Shown here one piece after another: positions 53,860 through 64,000 of a stretch of DNA of 64,000 bases. Every line of letters starts with the position of its first letter. Positions within the stretch are counted from its first letter, which is position 1. Below the pieces are notes generated by a model. The model did not search any database and was not told the origin of the DNA. It saw only the letters and a program-made list of their open reading frames with translations. The stretch comes from Phialophora verrucosa (lineage: Eukaryota > Ascomycota > Eurotiomycetes > Chaetothyriales > Herpotrichiellaceae). Location: NCBI GenBank assembly GCA_002099365.1, contig MSED01000009.1, positions 1,426,001 to 1,490,000 on the forward strand, written 5' to 3'. The position numbers and the translations under genes were made by a program.

Positions 53860-54645
53860 CCCGACAAGTTATTCTTAAGCAGGAAAGCAGCACGGTGACC
53901 AGAGGCCATAGACCATTGATTGAGGCCGTCGAGTCATCTGATGAAGCGCGGTGTGACTTTGCATATTCACTAAAGTGAGCGATGCACGAGGCCGTCGCAC
54001 ACTGGGGCAGACAGGGTCAGCAGACACTGGCCGCACACGACAGCAATTCCTACAAGAAGCATAGCCACGGGCAGCTGTTGCCAGCACATGCCAATCCTCG
54101 CCGTGCTGCATCCCACGGAACAAGGGGACGAGGGGAAGATGATCTGCCCAGCTGCACCGTGACGTTGTCGGCGACCTTGGCACGCGCGCTTTCGCAGAGA
54201 ATGAGCCACCAGCTGATCCGACGCGGCCCTCCCTTTCTCCCTGCGATGGCGATTCCATCTGACTTGACTTGACTTGCTGCAGGGCAGGAAGATTCGAAGA
54301 TGCAAGCTCATGTTTCTTTCCTTCCGTAAGCCTAGAGAAGTCACTTGTGGGTGGCCGCTGCACGTCGTATCGATCGAATGACATCCTCGTCTTCGCATCC
54401 CGCTTTTCTCAGGGTGTGCTCCATCCATATCCCTGACAATCATATTGTTATCCCTACGACCCTAGGCTCTTTGATGCATTACTACACTTGTCTTACCTTG
54501 CATTGTCCCTAAGTTATCTGTTGTCGTGGCTGATCGGGCCTTGCTTGCTGGACACTCGTCGGCGTTGCGGGACTGCTCAATGGAAGCAGTCGACATCCAT
54601 TTGACCATCTGAGCCGTCCAACCCATCCCCTCACCTTACATCTCT
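53860..54645. other. Intergenic, no gene seen
   Basis: 786 bp between two same-strand genes. It contains overlapping minus-strand frames without family content. It must hold the MFS gene's promoter. Confidence 0.5.
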
Positions 54646-57316
54646 ATGGCCGGCAGAGGCCATACCGAACGAGGTCGCTCTACCGTCTCCCGGAATGAAA
54701 GCATTGCCCGGCAGTCGGCCGCTCAATCCTCTACCGAGCCCTCGGGGCGTCCCTCTGGGCGAGTTCAGCCTTCGCTGAGTCCTTCACTGGTCAATGAGAA
54801 GTCGGGACCAAAGCTAGAAAGATGGACATTGGGCATTTTGAATGACAAGGAGACCGAGGAGGTGCCCGGCACCGTCCTGCTGCTCTCCTCGACCCGCAAT
54901 GAACCGCTGGGGCTGGAATATCAACATGACCGGAACAGGAGCAGCTCTTCCATGCCTGCCCAGCCAATGTCACCCAGACGTGCTTCGGTGGGCTCCAAGA
55001 AGAAGACAAAAGACGGGCAAGTGATACTGGACCCTCAGCCGGATGACTCGTTGAACGATCCCCTCAACTGGCCGACCTGGAGACGAGATAGTGCTCTTCT
55101 CACCCTCGGATTCTACTGTATGCTCGGCGGCGGCATGACGCCGATTCTGGCCGCTGGCTTCAACAATGTTGCCGATGACTTCCACGTCTCATATTCGCGG
55201 GTCGCTCTGACGACAGGTTTGTACATGATGGGTCTGGGAGTTGGCAGTGTCATCTTCTCGCCCACGGCTATCCTATATGGGAAGCGTCCTGTCTATATTG
55301 GCGGCGCCGTCTTGTTTGTCCTGAGCTCCGTCTGGTGTGCTCTGGCTCCCAACTATGCCAATCTGGCCACCGCGAGAGTCTTCCAGGGCATATCTGTGAG
55401 TCCAGTGGAGTGCTTGCCATCTGCCACTATAGCCGAGATCTTCTTCCTTCATGAGAGAGCGTTTCGAGTGGGGATATACACCCTTCTGCTCCTCGGGGGA
55501 AAGAACTTGATACCCCTGGCGAGCGCGGTCTTAATCGATGCAAAGGGCTGGAGATGGGTATTTTGGTGAGTCCCCTTTTCTGTCGACTGACCTCTTTGCT
55601 TATTTGTGCAGGGTTGTCGCTATTGTAGTCGGCTTCGGTGGCGTCCTCCTCTTTTTCTTCGTTCCTGAAACCTTCTGGGATCGGACCCCGAGACCTAAAT
55701 CAAGAAGACCAACTGCACATCGAACCATCTCCAACATCTCCAACAAGTTCCTTCATCCCCTGCACAACAAGACCACTGTGAACGAACAGGCACCACTAGG
55801 CCCAGCAGAAAGAGCCGCTATAGTCGAGAAAGCTTTGACCCCGAGACAGCATATGCTCCTTGACCAGAACGCACATGCTCGGTTTGAGGATAACCTAGAA
55901 GACGAGGAGACGACGCAGCATGATGAGAGAGATTCCAAAGTGATACCGGACCCTGTCCCTTCAGTGAGAGGCGCTTCGACCGCTCCCGCAAGTGCCGAAA
56001 AGACCAATCCTGCTCCAGTCATGACAGACGGCGCCAATGAAGACGCCAGCTCAGAGGCAGTCAGTCAACGCGTTCCACCACCAACGGCTCCAATACAACA
56101 ACCAGCGCCCGCCGCTCTTCCTCGGAAAAAGTTTAAACCCACAGGGCTAGCTATGCCGCCGATGCGAGATCCGCGCACCTTCACCAGGCCTTGGGACGGA
56201 ACTCAGAATAGTAACCCAGTCCCTGTACCCGCAGGCTTCATGCCTCCTTCTGGCATGGGTAATGTCGGACCGCCATCACCGGAGACTGACCCATCCATTC
56301 CACATCTTCACAACCTCAACTCCCCATACTACGTTGAACTGGAAAAGGGCGGTGACTACCTTAGCCACCATGAGGCACCAGAACCGCAACACGAGGAGTC
56401 CAAAGAGCAAGAAGATGAACTGGCAAGAGTTGACACCACCGCGACACTGCCTGGCTCTAAATATGGCCCCACCGACCTAGGGAAGTCGAGGTCCGCGAGC
56501 GTCGACGAAGCACATCATTCTCCCAAGCTTGCCCGCTATACGACACATCTTCGACAAGCGCCACCGAAGTCCTATGTCGAGACGCTCCGTCTTTGGAACG
56601 GCAGGCTCTCCAAATCGAGCTGGTTTCTGGTGGCTCTCCGGCCTTTCATCTTGTTTGCTTACCCAAGTATCTTATGGTCGGCCATGGTGTATTCGCTGTC
56701 GATTGGGTGGCTTATCGTGCTGTCCGAAGCCATCTCTGATATCTACAAAAGTCGGGACACCTACAACTTTACCTCCCTACAAGCCGGACTGGTCTACATC
56801 TCGCCGTTTGTGGGCGGCATTCTAGGTACAGTAGTCGCAGGAAAGGTGTCCGATATTATCGTCCGGTACATGTCTCGGAAGAATGGCGGTGTGTACGAAC
56901 CGGAATTCCGACTTGTCATGGCGATCCCAGTCGCCATCAGCACTGCCATCGGCCTGATGGGCTTCGGCTGGTCCGCAGAGGAGCGCGATGCTTGGATTGT
57001 GCCCACCGTCTTTTTCGGCGTCATCTCCTTCGGTTGTTCCCTGGGGTCGACCACAGCAATCACCTTCTGCGTGGATTCCTACAGACAATATGCTGGCGAG
57101 GCTCTTGTGACTCTCAACTTCAGCAAGAACATTTTCCATGGCTTGGTGTTCAGTTTGTTCTTTGCGAGCTGGTTAGAGCACGATGGACCGAAGACAACGT
57201 TCTTGGCCATTGGGGGCATTCAGATTGCATGTATGTTGTGCACGATACCCATGTACATTTACGGCAAGAGGGCTAGGATGTGGACCGTCCGCAAGGCCTT
57301 TATGGAGAAATTCTGA
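54646..57316 (+). CDS. Major facilitator superfamily transporter with a very long central loop
   Basis: Plasma-membrane proton antiporter type (DHA1/Hol1-like); substrate unknown. Two exons, 54646-55565 and 55612-57316, give 874 residues. The 46-nt intron (GTGAGT..GTGCAG) joins GWRWVFW to VVAIVVGFGG inside helix 6. The polar N-terminus runs about 150 residues and includes the family's LDPQPDDSLNDPLNWPTWRRD before helix 1. Six hydrophobic helices follow, with GLGVGSVIFSPTAILYGKRPVYIGG (motif A region). VPETFWDRTPR ends helix 6. A Pro/Glu/Ser-rich loop of about 300 residues (335-640) separates the halves. It is much longer than the usual 60-110. The second half has AGLVYISPFVGGILGT, NGGVYEPEFRL and CVDSYRQYAGEALVTLNFSKN, typical of the Hol1-like group. 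Confidence is high for MFS, moderate for the subgroup. Confidence 0.9.
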
Positions 57317-60300
57317 AGGGGTGGATTGGACCGACTGGTGGATTATCAAAGGTGCAGCGTTCGGCATAGCTTGAGAAGAGGCTATCCTCGCGAGGACGAG
57401 GTTTCGAGCATTGTCAGCCTTTCGATCGCATCGCCCTGGAGATATTGAGGGTTTGTCCGTTGCATGGCGAAGGCGTTAGTGGCTCTCTGGGTTCGGAAGG
57501 GTAATGAGCATCACGCATGAGCATAGTAAGCATGCTTGAGACAGGCATCGCGACGATCACAGAACGAGAAAGCACAGGCATTGTAATGGTAGAGCACGGC
57601 ACGTCGCCATTAATATCAGATAAATCTACTGGATGCTCGAGCATATGATTATCGGAGTCTGTTGGCATTCGAAAGGGTGGGTGTGTATGTGTGTGTTCAG
57701 GCTAAGGATCAACCCTACTGTCCCTATGGTCGCTACCTTCCTAACCGGAGAAGACAAGCATGGGGAGTAGAGGGAAGGAGAAGAGAAGAGATTCTGCAGG
57801 ACGACGGTGCCGCGGTCTCGACAAGTCGTGAAGCACTTGACTTGTCTGCCCGCAGATGAGGCATGCTCTGTGTGTACAAATCTGAAATCCCGTCCGTCCG
57901 TCCCGCCGTAGCCAGTGCTGAAATAGGTACCCCTTGGACGAACGGAAGCGAGAGATGCCTTCGTTGTCGCGTACGGAGACGGAATCGTTTGTTGCTGGAC
58001 TCGCTTCTGGGAGACCAGGAGGAGGACCAGAAGTGGTACTGGTAAGAACGGAAAGAGTAGGGGTGAGGAGGAGTGAGAGAAATGAGGGAGGAAAGAACTG
58101 CATCAGTTCCCCCGGATCGCCCAGTGGCTGTTTTGGCCAAGCGAACCGGGACCTATGTACACCCTGCACAGTACCGGTTACTGGGCGTATACATACCCTC
58201 ATCCATACCTACCGGTCAGGGGCTTGTGGCAGACCGTGCATGAATGACCATTACTTCGCACAATGTTGGCACCCCCCTGCCCTGGTGTAAGTCTAGAGCA
58301 AAGAGCGAGGCAGCCTACCTGGGCGCGTTGTCCTTGTGCTCATGGAACGCCCCATGTGCTGTCGCTAAAGAAAATGCCTCGCGTGCTGGCTGCGCTGCTC
58401 CTGGTGATCGCCTGCGTCGCCTTGGTGTTTCGAAAAATAGCCTCGCGTGAACCGGCCGACGTTCGAAAGGCATCCCTTGCCAATCCCCCACAGGCGGGCA
58501 AACTGTCAGGAGGTGCCGTATGTAGCCTTGTCCCACGGGGTTCGGGGGCGTAATCATCGTGTCCCTTGCCCGTTGTGGTACAGTGGCAGAACGACGGGGG
58601 AAGGTTCCAAGGCTCTTGGCGCTATAAATAGGACGTCCCAAGTAGTCGGTAGATCAAGGCGTCCAGGCATCTGAGAGAGATGGGTGGGGGCCTCCTGGGG
58701 CACGAGGTATCAAAACCGGTGGAAGATGGTTGCAGTCGGTGCGACGACCTCCTGGTGGAAGATGACTCCGTCCTCCCGATGGGCGATTGAGAAATACCTC
58801 AAGAGTCATAATTTGCGACGTCGGCACGAACGGCCAAACTCCGGAAGGAGAGATCGATATCAAGTCGTGTGGACGGGATATCTGCTTCTGAGAAGCGAAA
58901 ATGCTGGGTGTGTCAACTTGTATCAGATGCACGTCGCTTTTCGAAATGTCGATAGTTGGGGGGTAGTTGGAGCTTGTGGAGTATCAGAGGTCACGAGGTA
59001 TTTTTAGAAACTGCTCGCCTTGGACGGGTAGACAGGCAGGCACCTTACCACATTGACAGAGGACCTCGCTAATCCTCGCCCTCTGTATGGCGGGGAAAGT
59101 ACCGCCGCATGTCAGGATGAGAGGGCGTTTTCTCCCGAACGACATGTTAAGAGTTGACGGTGCCCCCTCCAGAGAGAACGCAGTATGTATCAGTCGCAAC
59201 GAGGAACGCGGCTTGCCGGAAGGATGTCAGGACTGCTTAGACCTAGAGAGGCTAATTTCGCGAGAGAGATCACCGCCGATCTTGTCTTCCCTTGATAATG
59301 TATACGGCGTATGTCAAAACCTGGTTGGATATCTGTGAACGAGCGATTTATTCCCGGCAAGGCAGACAGCAGTCGTTGGCTCAAAGTTGTGCTCCCACAC
59401 CCCCCCTGGGCGGGCCAGCGCACGTGGGGATCGAACCCTCGTTTCATGCAAGAAACATTCGGATTCTCTGGGCCGACCTTCGCGTCCAAAGGCAGTAATG
59501 GGGTAAATGCCCTCTGCAGGTGACGCTGAGCCTAACCTGAATCAGCTGCAGATAAGGCACGCCAACGGTGTCGGCGCGGTAGGCGAACCAGGCACACCAG
59601 GCAGACACTCAATGCGCATGTCGTGAAGGGGCCTCTGAATGGCTCGTTATTAGAACAGACTTCAGAATCAGCGTGAGGTCATCCTCGTGGTGCCTGGGTA
59701 GTTCCGCTCTCGGCACTTGTGCTCTCGTGCATTGAACTGTCGAAGGTCACTCCCGTCAAGCTCAGCCCATTCGGGATGTCGTTCAGGAAGTGCGCACTAT
59801 CGTGGCTTGTGACGCGAGGTCGACAAATGAGCGGTGCAGTTGACTCGGAGCGGTCATCTGACTCCAGGCATCCAGGCACGGATGTGTAGGCAGCCAGATA
59901 AAAATCTCTCGTAGCTTATGAGAGCGCAACATCGTGAAAGATCGGGACAGGCGTGACTGGGAGCCGAGGACGCATCTAGAGCCCGGGTGCTTGTTAATCC
60001 ATACGGCCGGTCATGGCGACGCCATCACCCACCGTCTGGGGGGCTTAACAAGCCTAATGAGCCTAATCCCCCCACCGATCCCCCCCCTTTGGCTGCCGCT
60101 TCCTCAATCGGCCAATCCACAGCCGCGGAAGACCACTAGGGCGCCACAGCCTTTTTGCCAGGGGCCAGAAACATGACACAATTCGGAGACCAGCGACTTG
60201 TTTATGAGTCGATGTCGGTGATTGATCCATTGATGGCCCTTTCTCAGTCTCTTAACTCGATTGCCAATGATAAACAATGTAACGCCAGTTCTCCGGCATG

Positions 60301-60840
60301 ACCAAAGCAATGGACCCTGGAGAAGGTTTGAGAGTCGAGCGCCTTGTTCATTGGCCAAACCCACCGCTCAATACTAGGACCAAGCCGTTACCGCCTCTCC
60401 TGGAGTAGCCGAGATGACTCCATCGAGGTAGGTCTGTATCAGAGATTCTTGCCCGGTGTGCAGGTGTGTGTCTATAACTATGTTAGCTTCTTTCCTGCCG
60501 CTTGGAACCTTTGGAAGGAAAGCAACCAGGTAAGGTGAGCCGCCCTGAAGGAAGTGGCTGGGCAAGGTCGACGACATTCTCTGTTGATTGATACGCGCAG
60601 AATACGACAAGCGTACTTTTGCTGCATTGAACGAGGCTGTGCTCCTGAAGACAAACAACCGAGACACGTCAATTCGGTGACCTGCCTGTTGGATAGGGCC
60701 CTGTTGGCAAGGGTCGTTCGACGTGCATGTCGTAAGGCATCACCATTTGCTGCCGTATATCAATCTGTGAGCGCTCGTGCCAGGTATGCTTTGATTCTTG
60801 GAGTCTTAATGAAAATCTCCCAGCAGCCCCTGTGTGTGAC
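57317..60840. other. Gene-poor region, 3.5 kb
   Basis: The longest gap of the window. No frame longer than about 170 codons and none with family text is seen. It contains a 59-codon ATG frame (58374-58553) with a hydrophobic N-terminus and a tRNA-like T-loop element (59427-59438). It also has several C or G runs (for example around 59400 and 60065-60090). No transposon ends or coding remnants are recognised. Neither of the two small items is strong enough to be called a gene. Confidence 0.45.
59427..59456 (-). other. tRNA-like B-box plus hairpin, probably a remnant
   Basis: On the minus strand a perfect GGGTTCGATCCC T-loop/B-box word (59438-59427) follows a 5-bp hairpin GTTTC-TTGCAT-GAAAC (59456-59441). 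No matching acceptor stem or A-box is found at tRNA distance, so it is not a functional tRNA. It may be a degenerate tRNA or an extra TFIIIC site. Confidence 0.25.
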
Positions 60841-61437
60841 ATGGAAGAGAAGCCGTCAAGTCCACCTACCCGAGATCAGCCAACGTCAACTGAAGAACAC
60901 AAACGCAGCCCACCAGCAGAAAGGGGCACCGGGCCACACGAGTCGGCCGACGTCGATCAATACTATTCACATCAGACGAGCGCCGTTGGCGTTGACGAAG
61001 ACACATCGCCGGCGTCGACAGAACAAAACGAACAGCGTGATTCTCGGACGAGTCTCCTGAATGAGCAGCAGCGGTCCGCAGCGGCAACTCCTCAAGATAC
61101 CGAAGATCAATCACAAAACAAAGACAAAGAACGAGACATGAGCTACCCTGGCGACTACCATTACTCAAGGATGGCTAGTGCGCAGAGCGAAAGAGAGAGG
61201 ACATCCTCATCCACGAGTAATCGTCGACCGGACACCTCGAGATCAAGTACATCCAGTGGCAGCAGCAGCAGTGCAAGTACGCCCCGCGAAGGTACGGAGG
61301 CGGCGAGAGACACCAAGAAAGACGACCGATCAGGAAGCGGCGCTGGTGGCAGCGGTGGCGCCGGCGCGAGCACCAGCGGCAGCGGCAGTGGCAGCAGCCG
61401 TTCGAGACTCGTCGCAGGCGTCTTTGTCAGGTACTGA
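60841..61437 (+). CDS. Hypothetical disordered Ser/Gly-rich protein
   Basis: Not recognised. An ATG at 60841 opens a 198-codon frame. The product is highly charged and polar: a Pro/Glu/Asp-rich first half (SSPPTRDQPTSTEEHKRSPP), a Gln/Ser/Glu middle, then long Ser and Gly runs (SGSGAGGSGGAGASTSGSGS) and a short hydrophobic end RLVAGVFVRY. The run of non-repetitive polar text before the low-complexity part argues for a real coding sequence. No domain is visible. A GT at 61433 could start an intron, but no exon with a convincing continuation was found. It converges on the MscS-type gene. Moderate to low confidence. Confidence 0.45.
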   Translation: MEEKPSSPPTRDQPTSTEEHKRSPPAERGTGPHESADVDQYYSHQTSAVGVDEDTSPASTEQNEQRDSRTSLLNEQQRSAAATPQDTEDQSQNKDKERDMSYPGDYHYSRMASAQSERERTSSSTSNRRPDTSRSSTSSGSSSSASTPREGTEAARDTKKDDRSGSGAGGSGGAGASTSGSGSGSSRSRLVAGVFVRY

Positions 61438-61887
61438 TCCCACCGAACCATCGGGCAACGACACGAACTGCTACACGGTGCAGGACCGGCACGGCACTCC
61501 TCTTCCAAAGACCTCGATTATACCCCCTCAGCACGAAGTTATGAGACCCAGCTCATGTTTTCCAGTCAATCGAACCTCAATGTACTAGTATCACGAAGAA
61601 ACATAGCATAATTCCCTATCTTTGAATTTTCTTCTTAGTGTCTCTTCTATCGAATTGCCTGCATGTGTCATTCATGGGACAGCAGATGATTATCTATCGT
61701 ACATGCAACAGCCGGCTGCTGGCTGGCATGAAACCATTATGTGAACTGAACCTGCCCAATTTTGCATTACCCAACAGGTAAGATGCTCACTAGTCCCTTC
61801 CGCGCACGGTCCATGCAGCAACATGCTTAATATGCATCTCTATTTCGTCTTATCGTCTCAATGTTTTTTCAAAACATTATCGTATCT
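61438..61887. other. Convergent intergenic region
   Basis: 450 bp between the 3' ends of the hypothetical and channel genes. No gene is seen; it likely holds both terminators. Confidence 0.45.
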
Positions 61888-64000
61888 TCATTTAGGAGGC
61901 GGAGATGGACTCTGACCCTGTAGATGATTCTTCATCTCCGGCATCCCTGGGACGGGTTGTCGAGGTATTTGTGCCGTGCCATAAGCTCTTTGCGAGAAGG
62001 CGTTGCCGGGCACATACCGGCCTGGACTTGAATTGGGCTGCATTTGTGTCGTTTGTGGCACCGGGCTGCCTGTAGGATGGCTGTAGTTTGATGGACTAAA
62101 TGTAGTCCAGCCTTGTGGTGCAGTTGATGCGGCGGGCATCGCCTGAGGTGTATCTTCAAAGTAGCTGACTCTCGGCGGTGCAGACACAGTTGCAGTAATT
62201 GGTTCTGGTGGCGAAGGGGCCGCGATGGTTGGGATTGTGCGTGAACCACCCATAACATCCGCACCGGGAATCTGAAGCCCGCTGTTTCGTGCTGCTCGTC
62301 GTCGGCCCACTGTCGACTCCCGTCGAAGAATATTTCGTACATCGTCGACATCATCCGAGCGTTGCTTGTTCACCTGAAGCTCTCGCTCGTGGTCAAGGAC
62401 GTCTTCCGGGTCAACGGCCACCTTGCGCTTAACAAGGTTGTCGACTGCCGATGCTTCCCTGGCCTCGGTGCCCGTTGCTGTGCTAGCGTTGTCGATCGGT
62501 TGGATTCTGGAAGGGTCCGCACGAGTCTTGTTCTGTTCCATAAGAGGCACCAGTCTCTTCTTATCTGCTTCCACATCGAACTGCTCCTTATTCTTGCGTG
62601 CAATTTCGTCGGTGACAGTAACAGAGTAAGTCGGATTTGCCGGGTTTCCAGCAGGAGGACCACCTCCTCCTGGCCCATAGATAGGCACTTTCCGGGTTGC
62701 CATAACGAGTGCGCACATGAATTTGCTTCTTCGTGCGGCTCGGATGGCCTCGTTTGCCCAGTTTGATTTGTGCCGAATTTCAATCTGCACCTCCATCTTG
62801 TTCATCTCACCCAGGCCGGTGACTTCAATGTCAAGGTCCGGCTGGAAGTCACGTGCATTGTCTTTGTCACGGACGAAGTTGGTCATTTCCTTCTTAAGCA
62901 GATCCAGGTCTTCGAAGGTGGTACCAAAGTCGACGTAGAGCAGGATTCTCTCTCGCATTGCTTTGCTGCGGGACACATTGTCAATCCAGAGCGAGTTGAG
63001 GACGATGTTGGGAACTTGAGTCCGCTTGTGGTCTTTGACTCGTCGAAAGACGGTGTAGAGAAGGGACATGCGCTCCACAACATATGATACATCGGTGATG
63101 TCCACCCTGTCGCCGACATCGAATGGGTGTTTGACGAAGAGAAAGATGCAGGAGCCAAGAACCTCCTGAGCGGTAGTCGCAAAGACAAACGACATGGACA
63201 GAAGAGCAGTGCCCGCTGTCGCAAGAGTGGTGGTGAAGTTGCGGTTCAGCCAGGCAACGAAGATGAAGATGACGGCAATGAAGACAACGGTACATAGAAG
63301 GTTGTCGAGGACATTGATTGCTTGGTCGACATCGTGCATGCTGCTTGCGATGGATTGACGTTCCCGGCCAAATTCGGTTACTCGAAGAACCATCTCTTCC
63401 AGCGAGATGTCTCCGTTGCCGTCCACATCCAAGACCTCGAAGGCTTCGTGAGCTTCTTGTTCTCTTTCATGACCAAGAACATCGACAATATCTTCAATGG
63501 TCAAGGCATCCTTGCCCTCAAGCACGAAGGACATCCAGAGGCGTCGAGCAAGGGCTTCAGCAGAAGACTTCTTTTCTAAAGCTTGTACGACGATTGAGTG
63601 AGATGCGGTGGGGCTGAAGACCTTCTTGCCCGTAATTTCTTGTGCGACATTGCCAAACGCTGCTGTGACCTTATCTCCAACTCGGGCAACGTTCTGAATG
63701 AGCCTCATGGGCGTGGCGGAGCCTGATCGCTTGTGGCCGGGCAACATGCTGTTTCGGTTGCTGCGCTCACCGAGATCGAGAACATCGTTGATCAGATAAT
63801 CCTCCTCGAGAAATTCTCGAGAATATTCCGGGAAGAGCTTCCGGGAGGCTTCATAAAGCAAGCCGACCAGGTGGACGTTTCGTTTGGAATCTTTGATCCT
63901 ATCATCAAACTGCTTGCGGTGGTAGCTGATTGAGAGAAGCTGGATTAGCACCTTTTCGCCAAGCAAGATCAGAGTCGAGAAGACACAGGCAAAGAGGATG
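61888..64000 (-). CDS. EF-hand MscS-type mechanosensitive channel, C-terminal part (cut by window edge)
   Basis: Homologue of the fungal Msy1/Msy2 channels, which sit in the ER or cortical membranes and control Ca2+ and volume after hypo-osmotic shock. The frame is open to the right edge, so the N-terminus with further membrane helices is missing. About 700 residues are seen. At the edge a hydrophobic helix (CVFSTLILLG) is cut. An EF-hand follows, with the loop DVDGNGDISLEE and an EF-like helix before it. Two helices (LLCTVVFIAVIFIFVAWL and the pore-lining ATAGTALLSMSFVFATTAQEVLGS) precede the MscS beta domain VKHPFDVGDRVDI. The remaining 250 residues are disordered, with charged then Pro/Ser/Gln-rich sequence. 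No introns are seen in this part. The family call is secure. Confidence 0.92.
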   Translation of the reverse strand, partial: ILFACVFSTLILLGEKVLIQLLSISYHRKQFDDRIKDSKRNVHLVGLLYEASRKLFPEYSREFLEEDYLINDVLDLGERSNRNSMLPGHKRSGSATPMRLIQNVARVGDKVTAAFGNVAQEITGKKVFSPTASHSIVVQALEKKSSAEALARRLWMSFVLEGKDALTIEDIVDVLGHEREQEAHEAFEVLDVDGNGDISLEEMVLRVTEFGRERQSIASSMHDVDQAINVLDNLLCTVVFIAVIFIFVAWLNRNFTTTLATAGTALLSMSFVFATTAQEVLGSCIFLFVKHPFDVGDRVDITDVSYVVERMSLLYTVFRRVKDHKRTQVPNIVLNSLWIDNVSRSKAMRERILLYVDFGTTFEDLDLLKKEMTNFVRDKDNARDFQPDLDIEVTGLGEMNKMEVQIEIRHKSNWANEAIRAARRSKFMCALVMATRKVPIYGPGGGGPPAGNPANPTYSVTVTDEIARKNKEQFDVEADKKRLVPLMEQNKTRADPSRIQPIDNASTATGTEAREASAVDNLVKRKVAVDPEDVLDHERELQVNKQRSDDVDDVRNILRRESTVGRRRAARNSGLQIPGADVMGGSRTIPTIAAPSPPEPITATVSAPPRVSYFEDTPQAMPAASTAPQGWTTFSPSNYSHPTGSPVPQTTQMQPNSSPGRYVPGNAFSQRAYGTAQIPRQPVPGMPEMKNHLQGQSPSPPPK

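Noticed and set aside
58684..59007. 107-codon frame in the gene-poor region
   Set aside because: No domain text and overlapping frames on both strands; consistent with chance.
59380..59480. Functional tRNA gene on the minus strand
   Set aside because: Only the T-loop word and one hairpin are present. No paired acceptor stem, D-arm or A-box was found.

Overview
The window is nuclear DNA from a filamentous ascomycete (Pezizomycotina). Genes are spaced at about 2.4 kb on both strands. Introns are short (47-249 nt, mostly GT..AG). Several families present are typical of, or largely confined to, filamentous fungi: two Zn2Cys6 regulators, RTA1-like, DUF3433, DUF6594, and a GH65 acid trehalase. A Eurotiomycetes/Chaetothyriales-like genome is a guess only. 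I can support 26 protein genes, two of them cut by the window edges. I found no convincing tRNA, rRNA, intact transposon or CRISPR array. Exon coordinates come from hand-built splice models; every multi-exon model given is a multiple of three.

Layout. 0-16.9 kb: N-terminus of a FAA-hydrolase family protein (edge), a short-chain dehydrogenase, NC2-beta/Dr1, a secreted acid trehalase, SMC5/6 subunit Nse1, an aromatic-amino-acid decarboxylase, mitochondrial enoyl reductase Etr1, and a cytochrome P450. 18-26.4 kb: a DUF3433 membrane protein, a Zn2Cys6 regulator, 4-hydroxyphenylpyruvate dioxygenase (HPPD), and a divergently transcribed TTC36-type TPR protein. 27.4-37.8 kb: a flavin monooxygenase, ESCRT-III Did2/CHMP1, a serine carboxypeptidase-like protein, a low-complexity hypothetical, a DUF6594 membrane protein and a glutathione S-transferase. 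39.6-51.2 kb: an RTA1-like membrane protein, a second Zn2Cys6 regulator, a disordered Ser/Arg-rich hypothetical, and the 1514-residue Mediator subunit Med12/Srb8. 52-64 kb: an FAD-dependent aromatic hydroxylase, an MFS transporter with a very long central loop, a 3.5-kb gene-poor stretch, a disordered hypothetical, and a partial EF-hand MscS-type channel at the right edge.

The most interesting unit is at 21.1-26.3 kb. HPPD, the second step of tyrosine catabolism, shares a 428-bp intergenic region with a clear homologue of TTC36. In mammals TTC36 binds HPD and protects it from degradation. In Aspergillus fumigatus an accessory gene of unknown biochemistry (hmgX) and a Zn2Cys6 activator (hmgR) sit beside hppD. 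The same arrangement (accessory protein, HPPD, Zn2Cys6 regulator) is seen here. This suggests an old, conserved HPPD-stabilising partnership. The rest of the window is a mosaic of housekeeping and accessory metabolism with no polyketide or peptide synthetase backbone gene.
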